From Anthostomella pinea (lineage: Eukaryota > Ascomycota > Sordariomycetes > Xylariales > Xylariaceae), in the NCBI GenBank assembly GCA_963556695.1, contig CAUWAG010000010.1, forward strand, positions 2,108,001 to 2,172,000: a stretch of DNA of 64,000 nucleotides, read 5' to 3'. Below, piece by piece: positions 44,130 through 55,114 of the stretch. A program made the translations under genes and the position numbers. How positions within the stretch are numbered: the stretch's first letter is position 1; each line of letters opens with the position of its first letter. The notes under the pieces are model-generated. The model did no database searches. It was not told the origin of the DNA and saw only the letters and a list, made by a program, of their open reading frames with translations.

Positions 44130-45700
44130 ATGGCCGAGAAAGAATACATGGATGATGTCGAAACTGGCAAGGAGGTGTGTGCGATACAGACTTCACTGCT
44201 ACTGTCAAATACACTGAAACTAACGTGGCCGTAGGATGTGTTGGTTTCGGATGGCACCTACCAAGCCAATGGCCCCATCACCGAGGCCGAGAAGGCATTG
44301 CGCTGGAAGCAGGACAAGCGCATCGTGCCGCTGTCCGCCGGCATCTACTTCCTATGCTATCTTGACCGCTCGAACATAGGCAACGCCAAGATCATGAACG
44401 CATCAACGGGCGACGATCTCATAACCGAGGCCCACGTGACCAACTACCAGTTCACAATCGCGCTCATGGTCTTCTTGGTCGCGTACGGTCTCTTCGAAGT
44501 GCCTTCAAACATCCTGCTGAAGAAGCTGCGCCCGTCGCGGTGGATCGCGTTCCTCATGTTCGCGTGGGGAGCCCTGACCATGGGGCTTGGCGGCATCCGT
44601 AGCTACGCTTCTCTCACGGTCGTGCGTTTCCTGCTGGGCGTTTTCGAAGCCGGTCTATTTCCAGGCCTGGTCTACTACCTGACCTTCTGGTACAAGTCCG
44701 AAGAGAGAAGTATTCGCGTGGCTTTCATCTTAGCATCTGCCACGCTGGCCGGTGCCTTTGGCGGCGCCATCGCCTACGGAGTGGGGCATATGAACAAAGC
44801 GGGAGGGCTCTCGGCGTGGCGTTGGCTCTTCATCCTAGAAGGAATCCCATCTTGTCTTTCGTCCCTCGTGGTCTGGTTCTTCTTGCCTGACTATCCCGAA
44901 GATGCAAAGTGGTTGACCATACAGGAGAGAGACCTCGCTGTGCAGCGACTTGCTATCGAAGGCAGCAAGGGCTACCATAAGGCAATGAGCTGGGCGGACG
45001 CCAAGGAGACGCTGACGGATTGGAGGCTCTGGGGCCATTATGTCGTCTACTTTGGGATATCCGTCCCTTTCAGCTCACTGTCTCTGTTTACTCCGTCCAT
45101 CACGGCCGGCTTGGGCTATAAAGATCTGCAGGCGCAACTAATGACTGTTCCGCCATATGCTGTCGCCTATGGTGAGTTGACCTGTTGTCTGATCTATCAT
45201 GAAGATATTGGCAGCTAGCTGACGAGTTCACAGTCATACAAATCCTTACATCCTGGTCAGCAGACCACTTCAACGCTCGCGGCCTTCATTCAGCCGCCCT
45301 AGCGACCGTCGGCGCCATCGGCTTCATCGCTTCCGCCGCCCTACCACCCGAGGCATACGCCTCTCGCTACGGCTGCCTTATCATAGCCGCGTCAGGCGCA
45401 TTCGCCTGCATCCCGCCGCTACTCGGCTGGCTATCGTCGAACATCTTCAGCACCGCCTCAGTTGGTCTCGCCATCGCGCTAAACATCGGGCTTGGGGGCG
45501 CTCCTGGCCAGATCGTCGGCGTGTGGACCTACAAGTCGGACGAGGCAAAGGCGGGCTATCCGACGGGGCACTGGACGAACGCTGCTCTGCTTCTTATGGT
45601 GGCGGCTGGGTGCGCGATTCTGCGGGTGTACTACGCGCGGCGGAACAAGAAGATCCTGTTCGGCAGTACTGGGGGAGAGGTTCGCCTTTTCAAATATTGA
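44130..45700 (+). CDS. MFS permease, Dal5/anion:cation symporter family
   Basis: Plasma-membrane transporter for organic anions such as allantoate, nicotinate-type vitamins or dipeptides (family roles). Three exons, 44130-44174, 44235-45171 and 45234-45700, give 482 aa; the first exon is only 15 codons. The core begins with KRIVPLSAGIYFLCYLDRSN, the typical first helix and DRSN motif. Next come YQFTIALMVFLVAYGLFEVP, the NILLKKLRPSRWIAF loop (motif A-like), VVRFLLGVFEAGLFPGLVYY and the helix-6 region WRWLFILEGIPS. The second half after a large loop includes GLGGAPGQIVGVWTYKSDEA and PTGHWTNAALLL, both family landmarks. About twelve hydrophobic segments are visible. The substrate is not determined. 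Confidence 0.93.
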
Positions 45701-46793
45701 TCAGATGTTCCTAGCTATCAATGGAGCCGGGGATACAAACCGAGCAACGGAAGTGATGGCGCTCGATGTGTTGCAATCTGTGGGTAATTGAGAATGGCGG
45801 TTGTTGTTGACGGGATATTTGCTTGGGCCAAAATCGAAATGAAGTAATGATGATACCCCTGTAGTGGTCAAGCAGCATGTAATCAGCGATGTTAGGTGTC
45901 TATTCGAGCTCATGGAAGCTTGGGGGGCATAACGGTTGGCGCATTTGGATACACAGAACCCGCATAAGTCTCCCTCCACACCACCAGTCCAGCAAACAAC
46001 GGTATATCTTTGGTGATTGAAATAATTACACCGATATAAGCGTCGAATGTAGCGTATAACATCAGAGCTGCTTATTCCTATATGCTTATTCTAGTATTCT
46101 AGTTTACCGGTGATCTGGAATCCACCTTATCAATATGCGAGTACGCAGACTTATGCGGGCCGAGTGTATCATGGAGGAGCTCAGACATTGGGCTTGTGCA
46201 TACCTAAAGATAAATCCAAAAAATGTCGCATGCACAAAGACACGAAAGCATTTTAACACATGTCGTATGAGACTAGCACTTCATCAACCTTTCTGATAAT
46301 TGTTTTTTTCTGCCGACTGTCCATCCCAAGCTTCTCATGTCCACTCCTACCTGGGAAAACGCATCGTGTGTACGCATATCATGATCAAGGCTTGTAGGTC
46401 ACCCAAGGTGAGAGGCGTGGCCAGGTCGAAGAATTTGCGAGAGAAAGGTGGTAGTGCTTGTTACAAAGGTCATTCAAGTAAGCAAGCACGTATGCTGGTG
46501 AAGTTCGCCCGCCAGCATCGACAAGATCGCGGACACAGGATTCGACGAATATCCTAGTAGGTGCAAGCAGTGTCAAATCCACCCGGAGTCCTCCTCGCGT
46601 TCCTCGATTCCTCCAAGGTTCGAGGTCTCTCCGCATGCCGAAGTGCTCTTTCTGCGAAGTAAGGTGTTAGCAAAAGTGGTCTCGCGGGTTGATTGACCGC
46701 CATGGGCGAGCTTCGGGCAGAGACTTACGGCACTAGACCAAGGGCGCTTCTCCTTGCGCGTTAGGTCTTGTTTTGACGCCACGCCTCAAGCAA
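45701..46793. other. Intergenic
   Basis: No gene recognised. The word TCTGCCGACTGTCCAT at 46309-46324, followed by TCCACTCCTAC, is shared with 37724-37764 and suggests a short dispersed repeat. Confidence 0.45.
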
Positions 46794-47360
46794 TCATCGA
46801 TCGGTCGTCCTTGCGAACAGTCGAACTTGCCCGGTCAAATTGATGTTAACGACAGAGCTGATTTCGCCGCTTTGCCAATCAGGAAATGCCGCACTCCTTC
46901 GTGACGACCTTTCTCCAGGGGAGAGATCCACACGCTCCTTTCGACCCATGATTGCATTCACGGCCTCTTCCGCCTGGTTGCGGTAAGAGGCAAATGCGTA
47001 GGTGATTGCCGCGGTGAGCTCGGTCTCGTACAGGAGCGTCACGCTCTCCACGTCCCAGTAGAAACCCGATAATTTTCAGAATGCTTCCAAAGATTCTCGG
47101 TTCACTATGGCCTTAGGTCCTACCACCTGCACGACGCGCGTCGCCTGCGTCTCCGGAAGCCCAGGGGATCTCATACGGTCCATTGTGACTATGGTGCCCA
47201 CGCGGAACTGGCCATTCGCTGCACGGGCGAGAAGGGCCGCGGCTCCCTCTGGAGTCCAGAAGCGGACTTTCGCCGCTGATCCACGGTAAGTTTCAGTCGG
47301 CCCGCTGATATGGGTGCTAAAGATTTTGCCGGTTCCATGCAAGCCCGCGAGGAGTTGCAC
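46794..47360 (-). pseudogene. Small gene remnant with one in-frame TGA; family not recognised
   Basis: A single minus-strand frame runs from about 47360 to the stop at 46794, broken only by TGA at 47076-47078 (ESLEAF-stop-KLSGFYWDVESV). It contains coherent, protein-like sequence: FSTHISGPTETYRG, RFWTPEGAAALLARAANGQF, LTAAITYAFASYRNQAEEAV, GRKERVDLSPGER. The stop most simply comes from TGG (Trp) by G-to-A change. No ATG begins the frame, so upstream exons are missing or changed. It may be an RNA-binding-type or structural fungal protein, but I cannot name it. Confidence 0.55.
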
Positions 47361-48482
47361 TTCACCCCTCCATCAAGCAACTAGTACAACACAACGTGTA
47401 AGCAACCTGGAATATCATTGTAGCCGTGTCATATATCTCTCGGGGGCTAATAAAACAAGCATACGAGGTTGGATTATATCTGTCTTGTGATGGACTGAGG
47501 CACGGCCTATGCCAACTTGTGACTGCAGCCGTTGGAAATATAATAAGCGTATAAAGGAAAACTCCATCCCGTCAATGTGATATACTTCAGTCAGTGTTCA
47601 GTCCAAGGGTTGGGACACAGTAAAACACTGACGACTCAAGGGTCTGCGAGCACCAACCGCCTAATTAATTTCACTCTCAAGATAACGTCTAATCTATGCA
47701 CCTTGCATAAAAGTCTGATACGAGTTTTGGTCTATTATATAGTCTTTCGCCCAAAGATAAGAATTAACGGAATAAGATAATACATACGGTAGCTGGTCCC
47801 GCCCGCACAATGGCAGCCGGCCTTCCATTACACAGCACGCCAGACCACAATCTTCGGAAAGGATGCGTTCCTCTTCTCTGTCATCGACAAGGTTGCTTGT
47901 AGTGGTCGTTAGTTAGATAGATATGCGGAGTAAATTCAAAGTCTAAAGTGGGAAAAGAAGCAGGGGAGGGAAAACCAGCCGGTTCTTACGAACCAACAAA
48001 ACCACGGGCCCGTTGGCAGGCCTGAAGGGAAAAGGATGACCTATGAGGGAACCCAATTAGAACGGGGACACAATAAAGAACAGGGCAGGGCATCCAGGCA
48101 CGTGATCCAGGAAGTCAGGATCACGTGACTAGAGTTGCTCACGTCTGCTCATGCGAGCAATGGTGAGCAAGGGAAGGTTGCTCACTTCGGATCACGCGAG
48201 CAACAGTGAGCACACCTCATCAGTAAGAGAGAGATTGGATATATAAGGTGAATATTTCCTAACCAGACAGATAGACAGTCTCTACCTCAATGATTAATCT
48301 AAGCATTTTAGCCAACCCTAAGGTGAGAGAAATCTCCTGACGGCTCGACTATACAGTGATCCCCTGGATCAGACCAAGCCCCAGTATCTGAGTGTCTTCT
48401 AGCTGACAGAAGCCTTTATCGTCCTTTGTGTTGATTTACCTCAGAACATAAACCCTATATAACCCTTTGTGAGATTTCAAAG
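47361..48482. other. Possible decayed LTR element 5' region
   Basis: No gene. Around 48101-48215 there is a perfect inverted pair CACGTGATCC / GGATCACGTG and several GCTCAC/GTGAGC words, followed by a TATATAAGG box near 48240. This resembles a retroelement promoter, but I could not define LTR ends or a target duplication. Confidence 0.4.
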
Positions 48483-48662
48483 TGTTCTATTAAGGAGAGG
48501 AATTCCAGCTACTCTGGAGCGGCCAGAGTGGCCCTATATATCCAAGATACTAAAGGAAAGGATACGTGGCCTTATGTGGCCACGTATGTGACAGAGTCAC
48601 AGATGGGGATGGTGATCCTGAAGGATGACTATAGATGGGCTAACGTAGCCCAGAATCCAACA
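48483..48662. repeat. LTR-like repeat family B, copy 1
   Basis: 180 bp from TGTTCTATTAAGGAGAGG to CCCAGAATCCAACA. Closely matches 58845-59027, with about ten differences by eye. TG..CA ends suggest an LTR; the flanks show no matching duplication. Confidence 0.72.
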
Positions 48663-49219
48663 CCCTTTAGCCTTATAGGTTAGACGGCTCGTCACACCGC
48701 TGAAGGCTGCTTGTGGGAATCTATACGAGCCTCGATTTGTCTGATCAGGAAGTTTCCTCTCCTTGGTCACGAGTGACTGCGGGCTATAATGTTTAAACTC
48801 ACGCTTCTTATTAAACTAGTAATGGTTAGCGTTTTCGTGTTTATTATTTGCTTATGTGGCTAATTTTATAAAGTGTACCTGGAGACGTTTAATCGCTACC
48901 AAGATTTTGAACAACTTAACAGATATTAATATGTTAGTTAAGTTAACGTTAATATTCACGTTAACTTAGTCTATTAAAACCCTTGTAACTTTAATAACTA
49001 ACTTAATAATAAGGCTATTGTAAGTTAGTATTAAATTAATACTCATTAATTTATAATAAACTACCACTTTAATATGAATAATTATATAGTATTTTAATAA
49101 TAATAATATCAAAAAGTTAAAAAGTTATAATAGCTAGTAAATAATATTAGCTTAAAGTAAATAATAACTGGTTAATCACTTAATTACTTTTAAAGTTATA
49201 ACTTAATAAATAGCACTAT
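48663..49219. other. AT-rich, RIP-like block
   Basis: From about 48790 the sequence becomes very rich in TTAA words without open frames. No gene; probably decayed transposon DNA. Confidence 0.6.
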
Positions 49220-49254
49220 TGTTGGAATAGGCTTGAACGATAAAGCATAATACT
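49220..49254. repeat. Truncated copy of LTR family C
   Basis: The 35 bp TGTTGGAATAGGC...AATACT match the first 35 bp of the solo LTR at 49569 with a few changes, then stop exactly where family A begins. This looks like the left part of an LTR cut by another element. Confidence 0.6.
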
Positions 49255-49470
49255 TGTCACAACGAGCATACTGTGGTGCTGGGACATGGCCTGCAGCAAG
49301 CAGCTATTACTCTATTGACGAGAATATCAAGACTAGAGAAGAAAGGAAGAGAGAGAGAGAGATAGGTACAGTGGGAGGTTGCCCCTTTAAGAGGATCCTC
49401 TGGTCAGATCCTTCCCCTATTGAGAAGTATCCGCTTGTCATGTGGGAGGTCTATGCAGGCCGTCACAACA
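49255..49470. repeat. LTR-like repeat family A, copy 2
   Basis: 216 bp from TGTCACAACGAGCATACTG to GGCCGTCACAACA, colinear with 17480-17694. It contains a (GA)n tract shared by both copies. It sits inside AT-rich DNA directly after the family C fragment. Confidence 0.72.
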
Positions 49471-49568
49471 CTTTGAAATCTTATAAATATAAGTTTACAA
49501 TTAAAGTATATTAATTAGGTAATTATTCATCTAGTTAAAATATTAAATCTAGCGTTAAACACATATTC

Positions 49569-49772
49569 TGTTGGAACAGGCTTGAACGATCAATCATAAT
49601 ACTCGAGTATTGGGTCAAGGTCATGATGTTGCGGATGGTTGGATTGGGAGGTCTAGCTGGACCTGAAGGTCTGGCTAAGTGACCTCGCAACACGGTATCT
49701 AATCTCTTATCTAATCATACATGTGGGTCCTGGTATAGAGGGTTCGCAGGCTAGAATCCCATGGATCCAACA
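49569..49772. mobile_element. Solo LTR, family C
   Basis: 204 bp, TGTTGGAACAGG...GGATCCAACA, with short inverted termini TGTTGGA/TCCAACA. It is flanked by a perfect 5-bp duplication TATTC (49564-49568 and 49773-49777). This is the hallmark of an LTR retrotransposon reduced to one LTR by recombination. Confidence 0.85.
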
Positions 49773-49937
49773 TATTCAAATATAAATATTTCCTTATTTA
49801 TTAACTTACTAGTTAATAAAGCCTTGATTATTATTTTAATATCTATTATAATTAAATATAGTTACTTTATAGTCGTTACTATACTTATATAATACTCTAT
49901 ATTTTATACGCTTTTATAACGTCAAATATAAGTATCA

Positions 49938-50245
49938 TGTCACAATACAGGACCATATTATGGGGTCAAGAATGGAGTGTATTGGTTGCGTGATCTAACT
50001 TCGGTCCGTGGGTTGAATCTCAGTACTAAATACAGTGCCATCTTGAAAGACTGGCCCATCCTTAGATCTGACTGTCAACGACTCCTTGTCTATCACTTTT
50101 GAAAGCCCCTGAATGAGGGCTTTCCATCCCTAAATAGGGGCTTTCTGCCCCTTTCTTCCTTTGACCAGCTATTCTGGTCCGTTCCAGCTGCCGCGCAGCT
50201 GGCGCCGCACCTGCACGGCACCTGCACGGCACTTGTATGCCAACA
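49938..50245. mobile_element. Solo LTR, family D
   Basis: 308 bp, TGTCACAATACAGG...TATGCCAACA, flanked by a perfect 5-bp duplication TATCA (49933-49937 and 50246-50250). Its GC content is much higher than the surrounding AT-rich block, so it inserted after most of the mutation there, or escaped it. It contains an inverted pair AAAGCCC..GGGCTTT near 50105-50135. Confidence 0.83.
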
Positions 50246-51722
50246 TATCATGCATTATGATATCGCTTAACGTGGTAATAATTAAAAGCTTTATTTTTAA
50301 TAATTTAATAAACTTTTCGAATTTTATTTGTTTAAGTAGTCTTATAAGCTTATTTATTAGATTTTTATTAGTTAAAACCTATATAATTTTCATGCTATTA
50401 GGTTTAATTTTTAACGCGCGTAGTTATACGTTATTTTTACCTGTTAGTTTGCTTTATTAAATGTTAACAACTTAATTTCAGAAATCCCGCCGAGGTTATT
50501 TTTTAAAATGGTAATAAATCTTCTTTAAAAAAAAATTGTTGGAACCCTTTTAAACGGCTTTATTAATAGCCTTCGTACAGTTAAAAATTTTTGTTTTATA
50601 ACTTGGTTTCATGATAATTAATCATAATTTAACGTATCACAAGATCCGACAGTTTGTTATTTAATACGTATTTTATAATAGATTTTATATCGTTTTAATC
50701 GAAAATCAAGCTAATATTTATAATTTTAAAAACCTTAAAATTTCTATACTTTATAATCATAACCTTTTTAAAATACTTAATATTATATAAAAAAGCTATT
50801 AATGTTTTCTTAAGTAACTCGCGATTTTTTTTAATAGCTTTTGTTTTTCAAAGATTTATTAAATATCATATTTAAATAAAGGTAACGTAATTAGTACTAA
50901 AGCGTATAATATGTATAAAAAAGTTTTATTTGTTTATTTAAAAGTTATATTTGAATAAAAAGATTTGTTTTACTTTATTTCTATTTTTAATTATATTTTT
51001 TAAAGATTTTAATACATTGTTTTTAATGTTATTTTTAATATATTTCTACAGCTTCTTTAGAAACTTTTTATGGGTTTTGTTATTAATTAAAACGTATTTT
51101 TTGTGGAAGTATAATAAGAGACGGCAAGGCCGCTTCCGGAAATGGTGGCTCGAACATGCCATTTCGGGCACCTGCCCTGTCGGGTAATTCTCGGCCGGGC
51201 AACCTCTTGCTGCTTTTTGCGCACCAAGAAATGGGATCAACCCCTCATGTATCTCCCAAGTCCACTTGTACCTCTTCTTCCCTTTGCTCAGTTCAGACTA
51301 CGCTACGCCCGACCCCGTCACAGCCCTGTCTGCAATCCAAATAACCTTCATTCATCAGTAGCATTAGTAGCCTCTAGCATATTTACACCCTGCAATTAGC
51401 ATATGGCTTTATCATCATATGCGCCATTATAATATTGCTTGTGACTTATCCTTGGCCTTTGAACTTGCGCGCTGTGGCTGCCTCATAAGTCACCGAATGG
51501 GCACTTCCATGAGCGCCATGGAAGAAGTTACCAGGTCTGTAATAATGCCACACGTCATGTTCTGGCCAGGCTGTAAACCTGCCCAGTGAGAAACGGCATA
51601 TACCGCCTTCTTGAGAGCTATAATCTATTCTGGAAATCAAATACGTCAGGCTTATCTCAGCAACCCCGGGTAGATGATAATAATCAGGCATTGCTACTAA
51701 CAAGTGTTGAGAGCTGGGTTTC
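50246..51722. other. AT-rich block, then unassigned sequence
   Basis: 50250-51120 is strongly AT-rich and RIP-like. Frames of 60-100 codons here are low-complexity Phe/Leu/Ile runs and not genes. 51130-51722 returns to balanced composition with no recognised family. Confidence 0.6.
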
Positions 51723-53676
51723 ATGGCAGGGTGTAAAGTATATAAGTCGTCTTTCCTCAATCACTTGAAAGGAAAGTGTTCTGACTCAGACTTGCTTTAT
51801 CTTGTCCAAATGTCTAATCTGAAATTCAAGGCATGGCAGCTACCGAAGCCAGAGCCGAAGCCGAAGCCAAAGCGAACAACTGCTGCTCCCACATCAACAA
51901 CAAACCCTCAGCAGCATATGAACTTCCTCCAGATGCCTTCAATCCATAGCAATCTTGTCCCTCGAGTCGACGATGAGGCACTCAACCGGCATCAGACCCA
52001 GAGTGTCCAGCGGTCCCTTGGGGAAGGTTTCACTGTTCAACCCCCATTAGAACAGGACACTGGAGCTTTCAGTCACGGGAAACCATCCAATGACGACCCG
52101 GCAAGCATTTTAAGCCAGCCCAGCGCAATCCTTGGAAATGCTGGTGGTGCAGACTTGGACAACAGTATTATCAGCCTTTGCCAAGCGGCTGCTTCTACGG
52201 AACAACTATCAGCTTGCCATGATATTAATAATACTATGGATATGTGTAAGTAATATACTTATCACAAGAAAGCTTAGACTGATCTTGTCACCCCGTAGCA
52301 GGTATTGAAGACTATAACCAGAATTATAGCAGCTCGGATTACGCCAACCCCGACGACTTTACCTGTTCCTAAGCCACACCTGCGTCGAGCCTAAACTGCA
52401 TAAACGACCTCAAAGTTGCTGAAGCCTGTTCTACAGCGGCCAAACTAACTGTAGATACACCGGTCACCTCTTTCTCCGAAGGTTCATCTCCTCGACTGTG
52501 CCAAAAACCCTTGGCTGCCGACCCTAGCAGTAGTGCTCTAATGCCGAACGCCAATGCTTCCGAGCATGTTTTTGACGACATTTCCCAATCGCGCAAAAGG
52601 TCTCGTGACACCCGTCCAGAATCTGATCTGGATAGGTCCTCTGATTACCTTGCCTTGAACCCTGGTCAGACAAAGGAATACATTGAAGGTCCCAAAACTC
52701 ACCTTCAGGCTGAATCATCTGTGGATCTATCGACGGCTCCCTCTCCTATTACAGAAAGGGCAACACTGCCAAGAGCTTGCGCTTGCTGCTTTCTCGAATG
52801 CCAGCAGGCAAGCTGGGCGGGTCGATTCCTCATCATGGCCCCAGCAAAACCAAGCGGGCATCCGGTGCTCGAAAGCGGCGTGTAAAAAGTCCCCCCGCAA
52901 ACCTACTAATAGAGAAGCGAAGGGCTAATGGCCAATCCCTCCGTGGCCGATCCCTCCGTAACCAAACCAAACAGAGAACACCTATCTCAGAGGGTATAGC
53001 AGACACTAAGCGAGATCAGTCACGTGAACTTCAACGCCAAAATCGACAACACAAGAACCTCCATGTAAGCACTCAAAGTAGTGGCAGGCCTGGTCACGAA
53101 GTACCAGGCTCAAGAAAACTTGCCTCTCGTATTATTGCAGTTCCAGAACCACTTACGGCAAGCTGTGGCATTTATAGCTTTTCTACTAGACATATCCTCG
53201 AGTTATGTAATTCAGTTGAAGCTCTTTACAAAAAAGAGAATAGTACGACTATAATGCAGCTGTTTCTTGGTTTCATTCGCAGTCATGCCACCCAGAGACT
53301 TGCCCAAGGCGGGCAGGCTGCAGATATGAACCGCTCCCATGACGGTGTGGCTCGCAGCCCCTCTGTTATTCTTTCTATGACGCCAATACCTCTAAACAGC
53401 ATGCGAAACGGACGCATCAAAAGCGTCAAGAGCGATAGCGATGCAGGAAGCCAGGCAGGTAGCTATGACTCTATCCCGGACCAAAATACCAGTTCAGGAG
53501 AAGAGGACGACACAGTGGTCAAAAGAAGTCGATAGACAGAACTCGAAAACCTTCAACTGCAGGGATGGGTGGCAGAAGAAAAGGGATGGCTATGGATTGC
53601 AAAGAAGTTGCACCGAAGCGAAGGGGCCGTCTCAAACCATTGGGCCATTATGTCAAAGGAAGGCTGGGAGGTATAA
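51723..53676 (+). pseudogene. Degenerate gene ending in a Myb/SANT-like helix-turn-helix
   Basis: The first exon, from about 51723 (or the internal Met at MSNLKFKAWQLP) to 52245, is joined by a 56-nt intron (GTAAGT..GCAG) to exon 2 at 52302. Exon 2 has TAA at 52370-52372, a frame change between about 52780 and 52860, and TAG at 53533-53535. The same frame then gives TELENLQLQGWVAEEKGW, IAKKLHRSEGAVSNHWAIM and ends at 53676. The last segment resembles a Myb/SANT-like DNA-binding helix-turn-helix (Leu..Gln-Gly-x-x-x-Glu-Glu, AVxNHW). The middle is Ser/Pro/Lys-rich and basic, suggesting a nuclear protein. Two stops and a frameshift make it a probable pseudogene. Confidence 0.58.
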
Positions 53677-55114
53677 CAGGTGAACAGTGTCTTACTAGAG
53701 GCTTGTTCATCAGGCATTTCATTGTCTTTGTTGCGTTTACTTGTAGTTTAAAGGGTGCTTTTATTTGATAGATGTTGGTGTTATGCAGTATATATTCCAA
53801 GTCATACAGGTTTAATCGGCGTCACTCTATTAAGAAAGACAAGTCAGTAGATTGATGTCATAGGCCATATGCAGGCCTTGGCAGAGTAAGACGGGCTGAA
53901 AGGATACATACTGTCATTATGCCCGGCAGAATAGGATGGGCAGAAAAGGTACGTACTTGTCAGCGCAGATTCCACGACATCGGCAGAATATCGCTAATTT
54001 GTGCTTGTCGTGGCAGGCGCAAGCTATACAGCCACTACCTCATTGTGCGAGGCTGAGGGGAGGCGCTATTCCTTTGGCTTCACTACCTGCCTTTGACCCC
54101 TCTGCTACCCATTTAATCATAACCATCTTTTACATAACCATTGTGCTTCCAGTAAGCAGGTAGGTTTTCAGATCAGCCGGTCTTGTCAACAATTTTTATT
54201 TTGGTCATAAGCTCTTTTGCTCCTTTGCTCCTTCTCCCTTGATGTTACAACTACTAACTGGATGTGCGAATAGAGACTGGGCTCTAAATATCCTTCTCTA
54301 TCAAACCCGATCCACGCAACGCGTTATCTACGGACCTGCCCTCCAACACCCTCGATACTACCGCCGTCTACATTACATCCACAACTCTACCACTGTTTAA
54401 TATGAACACTGCTAGCTATTAAATGGCAAGAGTTAAGATCGCCACTTTGGCTTGCTGTTTGAGCTGTGGCAAGAAGTACAACCCAGCACGCAGCCCTCGA
54501 TAGCATCATTTCCCATACGCTAACGATGATGGGGCCGTCAGTCCATACGATAGTACCCGTCACGACCATATTACCACACGCGAGACCCTGCAGAACATTC
54601 GATCGACAGCAGTTGCCTTCCGCGATGGGCTTGCAGATGACGTTGTCCCTCAGCTGCTGGCCAGACTGCTAATGGCATTCGAAGCCCAGGAGGTCGGCAT
54701 GGACGAGGCAGAATGTGTCTTGTAAGAGACGGCCCGTCACCCTGGCTGTAACCGGATCACCTGGTGGATCATGGACCACGACAGTGGCGATCCTATAGCA
54801 GATGTCAGCATTTAGATGATGGCATGCGTGGCATGGTGGTAACAGCAACGGAATAAAATGTATTAACAAACGCAGTGCTCTTCATATCGTGAAGCACTGC
54901 GCGTCTAAACCGGCCCACAAAATAAAGGGTCGACAGGTAGGAAGGGATAAGGTGCCATTATCGCCTATGCTGTTCTAAACGTCAAGCACAAACAGCCCGC
55001 AAGCCGCTCGTTTTAAACACGCACTGCAATACTTATTTATGTATGACGTTATGGTCGTTTTCCTTGCTTCCCGACCATCTGACATTTTTTATTAAGGAAG
55101 TCGAGTTAATAAAC
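53677..55114. other. No recognisable gene
   Basis: Short frames only, no conserved motif, composition near balanced. Nothing further could be supported. Confidence 0.5.

Noticed and set aside
50010..50030. GGGTTGAATCTC as a possible tRNA T-arm
   Set aside because: No acceptor, anticodon or D-arm could be paired around it; it lies inside a solo LTR.
50951..51187. 78-codon Phe/Leu-rich frame as a membrane peptide
   Set aside because: It falls in an AT-rich RIP-like block where TTT/TTA runs give hydrophobic frames by composition alone.
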